From assembly GCA_035265665.1 (NCBI GenBank), contig DATFOK010000137.1, forward strand, positions 1 through 45,669: DNA of 45,669 bases, in the 5' to 3' direction. This DNA is from DASUPK01 sp035265665. Its GTDB lineage: Bacteria; Actinomycetota; Thermoleophilia; Solirubrobacterales; 70-9. A model generated the notes under the pieces. That model worked only from the letters and a program-made list of their open reading frames with translations, ran no database searches and was not told the DNA's origin. Numbering within the stretch: position 1 is the first letter of the stretch; every line of letters starts with the position of its first letter. The translations under genes were made by a program, and so were the position numbers. This document shows, piece by piece, positions 7,379 to 15,174 of the stretch.

Positions 7379-8293
7379 TCACGGCGACTGGACGGATCGC
7401 GGATGCCTTCCCTTCTTCTTCAGCTTCACGGTGAAGGTCGTGCTCGCCGGATCGCCGCCGGTGGGGAAGAAGGTCATCGTCGGGATCAGGGTCACCTTCC
7501 CGGTCCTCTGCAGCTTGCGCTTCCTGGATCCCACCGAGACGAGCTTGAACCGGACTGTCCCGGCGACGGCGACGACCTTCGACCCGCCGCGCTTCTTCAG
7601 CCCCTTGCCGGAGATCGTCACCAGGCCCGGATTGGAGACGTCCGCGGTCACGGTCGCCGTGCCCTGCCTCCGGTCACGCGTGATGGCGCGAACCGCGAAG
7701 TGGTTCGAGGGGACGAGGTTCGCCGAGAGGTTGAGCCGGACCTCGTTGAGCTGGGTGAATTGGCCGGAGCTGCCATCCGACAGCGAGCCCCCGTGGCGGA
7801 GAACGGCATCTCCGGGCTGGGGGAACGTGCACGAGCTCGGGCCCTCACTGACGTTGAACCCGATCATGTCGCCGGAGCGCGCGGCGATGTTGACCGGCAC
7901 GGTGTTCAGCCCCGCGCTCAACGTGCGCTCCGGGGCGCGGGCGATGACCTGGAAGAAGTCCGGGTCGGTCGTCCTGCGGAAGACCTTGAAGACGTAGGTC
8001 GCGCCGGCGCTGGTGCCTGAAGCGCGCGTCGACCACGAGGTGATCGTGCCGGCCTGGCGCGCGATGTAGAGGTTGCCCCCGGTGATGCTGGGCTGGAGGA
8101 AGTCGGCGGAGGAGCAATCAGACGACGCTGCCGGTGCCGCGGCCGGGAGCTGCCCGAGCGTCACCGCCCCGCCGGCCGGCGCGGCCGCGACGAGCCCAGC
8201 CAGCGCGGCGAGCGCGACCGCGGCGGCGGTCGGCCACCGGGCCTGGCGTCGGTTGGCTCTGCTCGCGCGCCGGCGCTCCAAATCAGCCTCCAC
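7379..8293 (-). CDS. Secreted protein of unknown function
   Basis: This 304-residue protein starts from GTG after an AG-rich leader. The basic N-terminus (about residues 7-20) and the hydrophobic stretch to APAGGAVT (about residues 22-44) form a signal peptide. The middle is a beta-rich domain with two cysteines (SSDCSSADFLQP and SSCTFPQPGD), and the C-terminus has strands with Lys/Arg-rich turns (KGLKKRGGSK, FTVKLKKKGRH). The C-terminal half resembles the extracellular beta-sandwich modules frequent in Solirubrobacterales. It lies just upstream of the 990-residue secreted protein on the same strand, so the pair may be cotranscribed. I do not recognise a specific function. Confidence 0.75.
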   Translation of the reverse strand: MEADLERRRASRANRRQARWPTAAAVALAALAGLVAAAPAGGAVTLGQLPAAAPAASSDCSSADFLQPSITGGNLYIARQAGTITSWSTRASGTSAGATYVFKVFRRTTDPDFFQVIARAPERTLSAGLNTVPVNIAARSGDMIGFNVSEGPSSCTFPQPGDAVLRHGGSLSDGSSGQFTQLNEVRLNLSANLVPSNHFAVRAITRDRRQGTATVTADVSNPGLVTISGKGLKKRGGSKVVAVAGTVRFKLVSVGSRKRKLQRTGKVTLIPTMTFFPTGGDPASTTFTVKLKKKGRHPRSVQSP

Positions 8294-8408
8294 TTGCTTC
8301 GGACCCTCCCCGGTCCCGGGAGAGATTAGAGGGTCGACTGGGCGCTTAGCCGAGGGCGCCGCCTGACCCGACCTTTGACCCCCTTCGGGTACGCTGCATC
8401 ACGGTCTC

Positions 8409-8660
8409 ATGGGAGTGATGCGTCGGCTGCGGTTGTCTTTCTGGCTCGTCGTGATCGGCAGCGTGGTGCTCTACGGCTTCTTCGTCGTGGTGGCGACGAT
8501 CTCGCCCGGGCAGATGGCGGCGGTGACTATGGTGGTGGCCGGGCTGGCGGCCCTCTTCACCTTCAGGAACCTACGCGTGGCGGCCCAGCTGGCCGCTCGC
8601 GGGGGCGATCCGCAGCTGCGCCGATCGGTGAACCGGATTCGCGAGCGGCGCGGCTTCTAG
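8409..8660 (+). CDS. Small two-helix membrane protein
   Basis: This 83-residue protein has two predicted membrane helices, LSFWLVVIGSVVLYGFFVVV and AAVTMVVAGLAALF, then a basic tail (RRSVNRIRERRGF). An ATG with a purine-rich region starts it. Its last 98 bases overlap the 3' end of the convergent gene on the other strand, so one of the two ends may be wrongly extended. The function is unknown. Confidence 0.6.
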   Translation: MGVMRRLRLSFWLVVIGSVVLYGFFVVVATISPGQMAAVTMVVAGLAALFTFRNLRVAAQLAARGGDPQLRRSVNRIRERRGF

Positions 8661-9279
8661 CGCGCTCGCGGGCGATGATCGCCGCCCGGATTGCGAGTTC
8701 ATCCCGGTGGCCGTTGCCGTTTCCGTTCCCGTTCCCGTTGGACCGCGGCGAGGACGCCGCGCCGACTTCGAGCAGCCGGTCGAGCAGCATGAACGCCTCC
8801 GCGCTCCCACCCCGCTCGAAGCAGACGCGCGCTGCGTAGGCGCCGGCGCCCTCCTTCAGCCAGATCGACGGGAAGATGCCGACGACCCAGGCGATCCGCA
8901 ACCGCATCCGCAGCCGCGCGGCGGCGCGCCGAAGCGGGCCTCGGTCGAGATCCGCTCCGCCGTGACTCAGACAGATGTCACGTCGGATCCTGCTGATCCG
9001 GCGGTATCCGCCGGTGCCCACGACGCTAGAGGCGTATGGCTCGAGCCGCTGGCGATCGGCGTAGCCCACCGCGTCGTTCCAGCTCCGCAGGAAGGCGCCG
9101 ATGACTGGGCAGACGCAGTCGGGACGGTCGGAGAATCGCTCGCCGCCGATGATCGAGGCGAGCTCCACGACGCAGACGCCGTCGTCTGGGGAGCGATGCC
9201 TCCCCGGCTCGAGGCGCACCAACGCGATCGAGCTCAGCGTCCTCTGATCGCTCGTGCTCATTCCGGTACCCGACGGCAA
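8563..9279 (-). CDS. Conserved hypothetical protein with an Asn-Gly repeat
   Basis: This 238-residue protein has an N-terminal conserved part with VCVVELASIIGGERFSDRP and VCPVIGAFLRSWNDAVGYAD, a pattern I recognise from uncharacterised actinobacterial proteins. The lower half includes a possible amphipathic or membrane segment, LRIAWVVGIFPSIWLK. Near the C-terminus there are five consecutive Asn-Gly pairs encoded by a hexanucleotide repeat (8711-8740). The tail is Arg- and Ala-rich and overlaps the opposite gene. No catalytic motif is visible. The start could be the Met at position 7. Confidence 0.65.
   Translation of the reverse strand: MPSGTGMSTSDQRTLSSIALVRLEPGRHRSPDDGVCVVELASIIGGERFSDRPDCVCPVIGAFLRSWNDAVGYADRQRLEPYASSVVGTGGYRRISRIRRDICLSHGGADLDRGPLRRAAARLRMRLRIAWVVGIFPSIWLKEGAGAYAARVCFERGGSAEAFMLLDRLLEVGAASSPRSNGNGNGNGNGHRDELAIRAAIIARERARSRAARESGSPIGAAADRPRERPAGPPRVGS
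8711..8740 (-). repeat. Hexanucleotide repeat encoding (Asn-Gly)5
   Basis: On the minus strand AACGGN is repeated five times within the coding sequence, with only third-base changes. Because the unit is 6 bases, gain or loss of units keeps the frame. The peptide would form a flexible linker. Confidence 0.6.
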
Positions 9280-9294
9280 GAATACTCGTGGCCC

Positions 9295-9813
9295 TCAGGC
9301 GCGTCGAGCGCCAACCCGCAGCAGCAGGCCCGCCAGGATGTAGGCGATGGTGACGGCCAGCAGCGCGAACTTGAGCGAGGCGCAGACCTGCGCGAGCCGA
9401 GGGGCGAAGGCGCCGCCGTGCCCGCCGACCGCGAGCAGCAGACCGACATCCTCGATCGCGTCGAAGGCCGCCGCCGCCGCGGGAAGGGGGATGACCGCCG
9501 TCCCCCAAGCGGCCATCCGCCGCCAGCCCCGGATCCGCGCCAGGTCGCGCGTCGCCCAGGCGGCGAGCACCAGGAAGGTGCCGTAGGCGATCAGATAGGC
9601 GTAGTCGATCCACAGCGACGCCCTCGCGGCGTCCGCTCCCTCGTCTCCCCAGTCGGCCAGGATCTCGGCCGCGCGCTCCTCGCTGCCGGCGAGCTCGAAG
9701 CCGATGATTCCCGGCCCACCGGCGTCCATCATCCGGGCGTCCAGCACGAGCAGGACGGCACCGATCGCCAGAGAGGCGATCCCTGAGCCGATCAGGGCGC
9801 GCTTGCGTGTCAC
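9295..9813 (-). CDS. Four-helix integral membrane protein
   Basis: This 172-residue protein has about four membrane helices: ALIGSGIASLAIGAVLLVL near the N-terminus, YAYLIAYGTFLVLAAWA, a third around AAWGTAVIPLPAAAAAF, and ALLAVTIAYILAGLLL at the end. A soluble loop of about 40 residues between the first and second helix is acidic. No family motif is clear. It lies 16 bases after the DsbA-like gene on the same strand, so both are probably in one transcript. Confidence 0.7.
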   Translation of the reverse strand: MTRKRALIGSGIASLAIGAVLLVLDARMMDAGGPGIIGFELAGSEERAAEILADWGDEGADAARASLWIDYAYLIAYGTFLVLAAWATRDLARIRGWRRMAAWGTAVIPLPAAAAAFDAIEDVGLLLAVGGHGGAFAPRLAQVCASLKFALLAVTIAYILAGLLLRVGARRA

Positions 9814-9829
9814 CGGGCTGCCGGATCGA

Positions 9830-10552
9830 TCAGCTCACCTCGTCGATCGCGGCCTCGACGTCAGCCAGCGAGGGCGACTCGATGAGCTGCTCGGTTCCGT
9901 TCGGGCCTCCGACCACCACCGCCGGCTCCGCGGGCAGCCGGCGCTCGGCGGTGATCTTCTCGTCGGCTTCCAGCGTGGCCTGGATGTCGTCGTCGGTCAT
10001 GTCGCGCTGCCACTGCTCGACGTTGAAGTTGACGACCCCGACGCCCCGTGCGATGGCGTCCAGGAAGTCCTGGTCGGCGCCCTGCTTCTTCGCCTCCTCC
10101 TGATTGGCGAAGAAGAGCTGGATGAACTGCCACTCGTACTCCTGCTTTGCGGCCGCCACGGCCGCGTACGCCCCGAGGAAGAACCCGGACTGCGTCATGG
10201 GGAAGTTGTGGTAGACGAGCTGGACGTCACCGCTCCTGACCGGGCCCTGGATCAGGGGGACGATCACTTCCTGGTTCCAGTCCGAGCAGGGCTCACACGA
10301 CAGGTCGTTGAACACCTGGATCGTCACCGGGGAGTCCGAAGAGCCCAGTCTGGGACCGTCCTGGGGGATCCCCCCGGCGAGGCTCTGCACCTCCTCGGCG
10401 CCGCTGATCTTGATCTCATCGTCCTCGCCGCCGCTGCCAACCGAGAGGCTGACGATCGCGAAGCCCAGCAGCCCGACGCAGAGCGCCAGCACCAGCACGC
10501 CGATCAGGCGTGGACCCCTGCGTGTTTGATCCTCGTTCACGGGGCTGGGCAT
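9830..10552 (-). CDS. Membrane-anchored DsbA-like thioredoxin protein
   Basis: This 240-residue protein begins MPSPVNEDQTRRGPR, then has one membrane helix (LIGVLVLALCVGLLGFAIVS). Outside the membrane follows a thioredoxin-fold domain of the DsbA/DSBA-like oxidoreductase type. Evidence for the fold is PVTIQVFNDLSCEPCSDW with a CEPC active site, the helical insertion, and the cis-Pro loop LPAEPAVVVGG. The role would be disulfide formation or isomerisation in extracytoplasmic proteins, which fits the secreted, cysteine-bearing proteins just downstream. A longer start at 10609 is possible, but it would put 19 residues without character before the anchor and would run through a palindromic repeat, so the ATG at 10552 is preferred. 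Confidence 0.83.
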   Translation of the reverse strand: MPSPVNEDQTRRGPRLIGVLVLALCVGLLGFAIVSLSVGSGGEDDEIKISGAEEVQSLAGGIPQDGPRLGSSDSPVTIQVFNDLSCEPCSDWNQEVIVPLIQGPVRSGDVQLVYHNFPMTQSGFFLGAYAAVAAAKQEYEWQFIQLFFANQEEAKKQGADQDFLDAIARGVGVVNFNVEQWQRDMTDDDIQATLEADEKITAERRLPAEPAVVVGGPNGTEQLIESPSLADVEAAIDEVS

Positions 10553-10585
10553 GGTAGATGTGTGATGCGAGGGTGTTCCGCAGAC

Positions 10586-10615
10586 GCGAGGGTGCGCCGC
10601 CAGGCGCAACCCGTT
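10586..10615. repeat. Palindromic repeat element, copy 1
   Basis: GCGAGGGTGCGCC (10586-10598) and GGCGCAACCCGTT (10603-10615) form an imperfect hairpin with a 4-base loop. Both 13-base arms recur exactly, in inverted orientation, at 11763-11802. The outer ends are duplicated here: GCGAGGGTG also occurs at 10567-10575 and CAACCCGTT at 10630-10638, directly before the Nif3 ATG. It resembles a REP/MITE-type palindrome. Confidence 0.75.
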
Positions 10616-10640
10616 CAGTGCAGGAGGAGCAACCCGTTTT

Positions 10641-11405
10641 ATGCCGGCGAACCGCGACGAGATCCTGGGCTACTGCGACGACCTGCTCGACAGCGGGTCG
10701 TTCGAGGATTACGGCCCGAATGGCCTACAGGTCCCGGGCCGGGCCGGGGTGGGCAGGCTGGCGACCGGCGTGACGGCGAACCTGGAGACGATCGAGCGGG
10801 CGATCGAGGCAGGCGCCGAGCTCGTCATCACTCACCACGGCCTCCTCTGGGGCGACGAGCTGTCGCCGTTGTCGGCGCCGATGGCCTCTCGGCTCCGGGC
10901 CCTGCTCTGCTCGGACGTCTCGCTCGCCGCCTACCACCTGCCCCTGGACGCCCACCCCGAGATCGGCAACAACGCGCTGCTCCGGGACGCACTCGACCTC
11001 GACGCCGATGAGCGGCCCTTCGGCCACGCGAAGGGCTCGCCGGTCGGCCTCATCGGGCGGTCTGGAGAGCCCATCGACGTCGGCGAGCTGCGGCGCCGGC
11101 TCTCAGAGGCCGTCGGTCAGGAGCCGCTGGTCTTCGAGGCCGGCCCCGATCGGATCTCGACGGTCGGGATCGTCACCGGCTCGGGTGGCTTCGCCCTGCA
11201 CGAGGCGGGGCCCCTCGGGCTCGACGCCCTGGTCACAGGGGAGCCGAGCGAGCCTGTGATGGGCGAGGCCCGCGAGTACGGCGTCCACTTCCTCGCCGGC
11301 GGCCACTACGCGACCGAGACGTTCGGCATCCGGCGTCTCGGCGAGCTGGTTGCGGAGCGATTCGGAATCGAGCACGAGTTCATCGACGTGCCGAACCCGA
11401 TCTAG
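10641..11405 (+). CDS. Nif3-like dinuclear metal center protein
   Basis: This 254-residue protein belongs to the Nif3/YqfO (DUF34) family of hexameric proteins with a two-metal site. The conserved ligands are visible: ITHHGLLW near residue 67, YHLPLDAHPEIGNN near residue 100, and near the end GGHYATETFGI with its His and Glu. The length is that of the short form without the PII-like insert. The biochemical role of the family is unsettled; GTP cyclohydrolase-type and metal chaperone activities have been proposed. The start ATG follows AGGAGGAG, which sits between two halves of a repeated sequence. Confidence 0.9.
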   Translation: MPANRDEILGYCDDLLDSGSFEDYGPNGLQVPGRAGVGRLATGVTANLETIERAIEAGAELVITHHGLLWGDELSPLSAPMASRLRALLCSDVSLAAYHLPLDAHPEIGNNALLRDALDLDADERPFGHAKGSPVGLIGRSGEPIDVGELRRRLSEAVGQEPLVFEAGPDRISTVGIVTGSGGFALHEAGPLGLDALVTGEPSEPVMGEAREYGVHFLAGGHYATETFGIRRLGELVAERFGIEHEFIDVPNPI

Positions 11406-11438
11406 CTTTCAAAGTCCCCGCTCCTTCCGAGAAAATGA

Positions 11439-11466
11439 TTGACACGTCGCCGTGAAGCGATATACA
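11439..11466 (+). promoter_or_regulatory. Near-consensus sigma-70-type promoter
   Basis: TTGACA (11439-11444) is separated by 16 bases from TATACA (11461-11466). It sits about 38 bases upstream of the ATG at 11504, with GAGGAGAGGAG as a strong ribosome binding site between. In GC-rich surroundings such a match is unlikely by chance and suggests strong, constitutive expression of the small gene. Confidence 0.75.
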
Positions 11467-11503
11467 TCCTGTTCCGGCGATCACGAGGAGAGGAGTGGCA
11501 TAT

Positions 11504-11680
11504 ATGTCCGTTCACCTGACGCCCACCGAGCTCGCCGAGGAGATGCACATGAAGCGTCGCGATGTGCTCACCAAGTGCATCGAGATGAACGTGCCGATCC
11601 TCAAGGGTCGAATCGACAAGACCCTCTTCGAGTCCTCTCTCCGGGCGTTCCAGGCTCAGGGCAAGAAGGCCACAGCCTGA
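11504..11680 (+). CDS. Small helix-turn-helix-like protein
   Basis: The 58-residue product reads MSVHLTPTELAEEMHM then KRRDVLTKCIEMNVPIL and KGRIDKTLFESSLRAF. The pattern TPTELAEEMHMKRRDVLTKCIEMNVPI looks like a helix-turn-helix of the MerR/excisionase type, or the small N-terminal domain of IF-2. A shorter start is chosen over GTG 11495 because the purine-rich ribosome binding site (11485-11495) overlaps the latter. With its strong promoter and a terminator-like hairpin after it, it looks like an independent transcription unit. A DNA- or RNA-binding role is inferred and no target is known. Confidence 0.65.
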   Translation: MSVHLTPTELAEEMHMKRRDVLTKCIEMNVPILKGRIDKTLFESSLRAFQAQGKKATA

Positions 11681-11699
11681 GAGGCACCCTCCCAGATTT

Positions 11700-11717
11700 G
11701 CTGGCTGCTCAGCCAGC
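11700..11717 (+). terminator. Hairpin after the small HTH-like gene
   Basis: GCTGGCT and AGCCAGC form a perfect 7-bp stem around GCTC, 20 bases after the stop of the small gene. No strong T-run follows, so it would be an actinobacterial-style hairpin terminator. Confidence 0.55.
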
Positions 11718-11762
11718 CTGCTAATAGACTCCATCCACAGCCGCGATAGGCGGACTTAACAA

Positions 11763-11802
11763 AACGGGTTGCGCCTCGCCTGCGGCTACGGCGCACCCTC
11801 GC
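11763..11802. repeat. Palindromic repeat element, copy 2
   Basis: AACGGGTTGCGCC (11763-11775) and GGCGCACCCTCGC (11790-11802) enclose a 14-base loop. The arms are exact reverse complements of the arms of copy 1, while the loop differs in length and sequence. It lies between the hairpin terminator and the acyl-CoA ligase gene, 19 bases before its start. Confidence 0.75.
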
Positions 11803-11821
11803 ACTAAAGGACGCAGGAGAG

Positions 11822-13636
11822 ATGGAGACAGCGACAGTTGCCCCTACCGGCAGCGCGGCCGAGTCGAGCACGCACAGCAAGACCGTCGCCGACCTCGCCC
11901 CGCTCGCCGCCGAGCGCCACGCCGACCTCCCGGCGGTCACCTACAAGGACTCCTCGGGACAGTGGCTCTCGAGGACCTACAGCGAGGTCGGTGACATCGT
12001 CCGGCAACTCGCGCTCGGGCTGATCGAGCTCGGGATCGAGAAGGGCGACAAGGTCTCGATCCTTGCCAACACCAGGCCGGAGTGGACTTACTTCGACTTC
12101 GCAGCGCTCAGCGTCGGTGCGACCGTCGTCCCCATCTACCAGACCAACTCTCCGGACGAGTGCCGGTACGTGATTGAGAACTCCGACGCCAAGGCCGTCA
12201 TCGTCGAGGACGACGAGCAGCTCGGGAAGATCGATCAGATCCGCGATCGGGTGCCGAAGCTCGAGCACGTCATCCGCATGGAGGGCAGCGGCGGGGCGAT
12301 CTCGACGGATGAGCTGATCGAGGCCGGGAGCAGTCGCTCGGACTCGGAGTGGGAACAGCGCTGGCGCTCCGTGACGCCCGACGACATCTGCACCCTCATC
12401 TACACATCCGGGACCACGGGCCCGCCGAAGGGCTGCGTGATCTCCCATGGCAACTACCGCTCGATGGTGACGATGGCGCTCGACGAGAGCGTGCTCGAGC
12501 GCAACACGACCACCTACCTCTTCCTTCCCCTCGCCCACTCCTTCGCCCTGCTGATCCAGCTGCTCAGCTTCGATCTGGGCGGCAACATCGCCTACTGGGA
12601 GCGCGACCCGTTGAAGATCGTTCCCAACCTCGCCGAGGTGAAGCCGGACTACTTCCCCTCGGTTCCGCGAATCTTCGAGAAGATCTACACCGCCGCCACC
12701 AGCGAGGTGGAGAAGTCCGGCGGCCTCAAGCAGCTGATCTTCAACTGGGCGATCCGCGTGGGCAGGAAGGTCCGAGAGCGGGAGCGGGCCGGTCAGCGAG
12801 TCGGCTGGCTGCTCCGCAAGCAGTACGAGATCGCGGACAAGCAGGTGCTCTCCAAGATCCGCGGGCTGTTCGGCGGCCGGATCAAGAACTGCGTCACCGG
12901 CGCCGCCCCGATCAACCCCGAGATCCTGCGGTTCTTCGACGCCGCGGGCGTGCTCATCCTGGAGGGCTGGGGTATGACCGAGACCTCGACGGCGGCAACC
13001 GTGGCGAGGCCCGATGCCTTCAAGTTCGGCAAGGTCGGCAAGGCTTTTGCGGGCTGCGAGATCAAGATCGCGGACGACGGCGAGATCCTGGTCCGGGGGC
13101 CCAACGTCTTCGAGGGCTACTACAAGAACGAGGAGGCCACCCGCGAGACGCTCGAGGGCGGCTGGCTTCACACCGGCGACCTCGGCGAGCTCGACGAGGA
13201 TGGCTACCTCTCGATCACCGGCCGTAAGAAGGACATCATCATCACCGCGGGAGGCAAGAACATCACGCCGGCGAACCTCGAGGCCGAGATCAAGCAGAGC
13301 CCCTACGTCTCGCAGTGCGTCGTGATCGGCGACCGGCGGCCTTACCTGGTCGCCCTGATCACCCTGGATCCGGAGGAGTGCGCGAAGCTCGCCGAGGAGA
13401 GGGGCTGGCCCGCGGATCCGGCGGAGCTCGCACGCCACGAGGGGATGCGGCAGCTCCTCCAGGAGCACCTCGACGAGGTCAACGAGAAGTTCGCGCGCGT
13501 CGAGCAGGTGAAGAAGTTCGAGATCCTGCCCCACGACCTCTCCCAGGAGGGTGGAGAGCTGACGCCAACCCTGAAGGTGAAGCGCAACGTCGTGACCCAG
13601 AAGTACGAGAAGGAAGTCGACGAGCTCTACGTGTAG
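11822..13636 (+). CDS. Long-chain acyl-CoA ligase (AMP-forming)
   Basis: This 604-residue enzyme belongs to the ANL superfamily and should activate fatty acids to acyl-AMP and then acyl-CoA. The P-loop YTSGTTGPPKG is at about residues 193-203. GWGMTETS lies mid-protein, and the adenylation and hinge motifs TGDLGELDEDGYLSITGRKK and DIIITAGGKNI follow. The C-terminal subdomain ends with TPTLKVKRN. The overall form, with an insertion of about 60 residues after the P-loop half, matches the FadD15-like long-chain group found in actinobacteria. The ATG follows CAGGAGAG. A gene name is not given because the paralogue cannot be fixed from sequence alone. Confidence 0.92.
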   Translation: METATVAPTGSAAESSTHSKTVADLAPLAAERHADLPAVTYKDSSGQWLSRTYSEVGDIVRQLALGLIELGIEKGDKVSILANTRPEWTYFDFAALSVGATVVPIYQTNSPDECRYVIENSDAKAVIVEDDEQLGKIDQIRDRVPKLEHVIRMEGSGGAISTDELIEAGSSRSDSEWEQRWRSVTPDDICTLIYTSGTTGPPKGCVISHGNYRSMVTMALDESVLERNTTTYLFLPLAHSFALLIQLLSFDLGGNIAYWERDPLKIVPNLAEVKPDYFPSVPRIFEKIYTAATSEVEKSGGLKQLIFNWAIRVGRKVRERERAGQRVGWLLRKQYEIADKQVLSKIRGLFGGRIKNCVTGAAPINPEILRFFDAAGVLILEGWGMTETSTAATVARPDAFKFGKVGKAFAGCEIKIADDGEILVRGPNVFEGYYKNEEATRETLEGGWLHTGDLGELDEDGYLSITGRKKDIIITAGGKNITPANLEAEIKQSPYVSQCVVIGDRRPYLVALITLDPEECAKLAEERGWPADPAELARHEGMRQLLQEHLDEVNEKFARVEQVKKFEILPHDLSQEGGELTPTLKVKRNVVTQKYEKEVDELYV

Positions 13637-13718
13637 GTCACTCTCCTCGGTCGGAAGGCTCGCAATCCCTGGCCTGGCCGGATAAGGTCGAACGGAGCCG
13701 GCGAGCAGAGGAGGAGAG

Positions 13719-14108
13719 ATGTCAGAGCAGGACGTGGAGAACCTTCGCGGCGCCTACCGGGACTTCAACGCCGGTAAGCCCGAGACGGTCCTGGCTTTGT
13801 CCGACGAGAACGTCGAGTGGACCGAGCCCGGTGGCGGCAACGCGCCCGGCGGAACTTTCACCGGCCCCCAGGCGGTCGGCGAACAGGTCTTCGCCCACAT
13901 ACCACAGAATTTCGATGAGTTCGTCTGCAGCCCCGAGAACTTTGACGACCAGGGCGACACGGTCGTGGTCACGGGGCGCTTCTCGGGGAAGAACAAGAGC
14001 GGCGCGGACCTCGACGCCGCCTTCACCCACACATTCGAGTTCAAGGACGGCAAGGTCGTGCGGTTCAACCACGAGGCCGACGAGGGCTGGGCAGCCGGCT
14101 GGTCCTGA
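13719..14108 (+). CDS. NTF2/SnoaL-like protein
   Basis: This 129-residue single-domain protein begins MSEQDVENLRGAYRDFNAGK and has the family core (ALSDENVEWTEPGGGN, then GGTFTGPQAVGEQV) ending in a strand FEFKDGKVVRFNHE. It matches SnoaL-like polyketide-cyclase-fold proteins, often annotated as nuclear transport factor 2 family. It lacks the EAAGLSE tail of the array at 2.6-4.0 kb, so it is a different subgroup. The ribosome binding site is GAGGAGGAGAG. Its stop lies beside the glycerate kinase start region, so coupling with that gene is likely. The ligand is unknown. Confidence 0.85.
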   Translation: MSEQDVENLRGAYRDFNAGKPETVLALSDENVEWTEPGGGNAPGGTFTGPQAVGEQVFAHIPQNFDEFVCSPENFDDQGDTVVVTGRFSGKNKSGADLDAAFTHTFEFKDGKVVRFNHEADEGWAAGWS

Positions 14109-14110
14109 GT

Positions 14111-15133
14111 CTGGATGCCGGGGGCTCCGCGGCTGAGCGGCGCTACCTCATCGCACCCGACTCGTTCAAGGGAACGCTCGACGCTCGAAAGGTCGCCGAG
14201 GCAATCGGCCGCGGCATCGAGCGCGCAGGCGCCGTCGCCGATCTCTGCCCCGCCGCGGACGGCGGCGAGGGGACCATGGAAGTGCTCTTGGAGGCGCTCG
14301 GTGGCGAGCGCCGGCCGGCCGCTGCCCACGACCCGCTCGGCCGCCCGATCGAGGCGGGCTACGCCCTGTTACGGGACGGAACCGAGGCGGTGATCGAGGT
14401 GGCAGCTGCCTCGGGGCTCGGCCTGGTCGACCCGCCCGAGCGCGACCCCGAACGGGCGTCGAGCGCGGGAACCGGTGAGCTGATCACAGCCGCGGCGCAG
14501 GCGGGTGCCCGGAGGATCCTGGTAGCGGCGGGCGGCAGCGCGACGACGGACGGCGGGCGTGGCGCCATCGACGCGATCGAGGCCGCCGGCGGCCTGGGCG
14601 ACGCCCGCCTCGAGGTGCTCTGCGACACATCCGTCCCCTTCGAGCGGGCGGCGGAGGTGTTCGCGCCCCAAAAGGGCGCCGCGCCGGAGCAGGTTGAGAG
14701 GCTGAGCTCGCGCCTTGCGGCCGAGGCGGGCGCGCTGCCGCGCGACCCGCGCGGACGCCCCATGACCGGCGCCGCGGGCGGTCTCTCGGGCGGGCTCTGG
14801 GCTTCGTTCGGCGCGCACCTGGTTCCCGGGGCCGCCTTCGTGCTCGGCGTGGTGGGCTTCGATCGCCGCCTCGAGCAGGCGGAGGCCGTGATCACCGGCG
14901 AGGGCCGCCTGGACGCGCAGAGCCGCGAGGGCAAGCTGACCGGTGAGATCGCGCGACGCTGCCGGGCTGCTCGCGTTCCCTGTCACGCGGTGGTGGGCCG
15001 GGTAGCCCTTGAGCGCGACGAGGCGGCGGGCCTCGGCTTCTCTTCGGTGATGGAGGCGGGAACGCCCGAGGCGATCGCCGACGCGGCGGAGCTGATCGCC
15101 GCACGCGAGCGAACGTCCCAGAGTACGCGCTGA
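14111..15133 (+). CDS. Glycerate kinase (start codon uncertain)
   Basis: This protein of about 340 residues phosphorylates glycerate (glycerate kinase type II, GckA/GlxK-like fold). The N-terminus YLIAPDSFKGTLDARKVAEA, the phosphate loop region PAADGGEGTMEVL, GGSATTDGGRGAIDA and the C-terminal AVITGEGRLDAQSREGKLTGEI are all diagnostic. The frame has no ATG, GTG or TTG at the expected place. The conserved N-terminus begins at about 14141, and the best candidates are CTG at 14111 or 14105, right after the stop of the preceding gene. An ATG at 14115 is in another frame and would need a +1 shift within about 25 bases. Either a non-canonical CTG start, coupled to the preceding gene, or an early indel explains this. 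Confidence 0.8.
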   Translation: MDAGGSAAERRYLIAPDSFKGTLDARKVAEAIGRGIERAGAVADLCPAADGGEGTMEVLLEALGGERRPAAAHDPLGRPIEAGYALLRDGTEAVIEVAAASGLGLVDPPERDPERASSAGTGELITAAAQAGARRILVAAGGSATTDGGRGAIDAIEAAGGLGDARLEVLCDTSVPFERAAEVFAPQKGAAPEQVERLSSRLAAEAGALPRDPRGRPMTGAAGGLSGGLWASFGAHLVPGAAFVLGVVGFDRRLEQAEAVITGEGRLDAQSREGKLTGEIARRCRAARVPCHAVVGRVALERDEAAGLGFSSVMEAGTPEAIADAAELIAARERTSQSTR

Positions 15134-15174
15134 GCGGTGGGGTCCGGGACGTTCGCCGGGGTAGTGTGGGGCGC

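Noticed and set aside
11804..13534. Minus-strand open frame of 576 codons
   Set aside because: It is antisense to the acyl-CoA ligase gene; long antisense frames are expected in such GC-rich genes and it has no domain motif.
14115..14393. ATG-started frame at the glycerate kinase start
   Set aside because: The frame does not encode glycerate kinase; the conserved protein lies in another frame.
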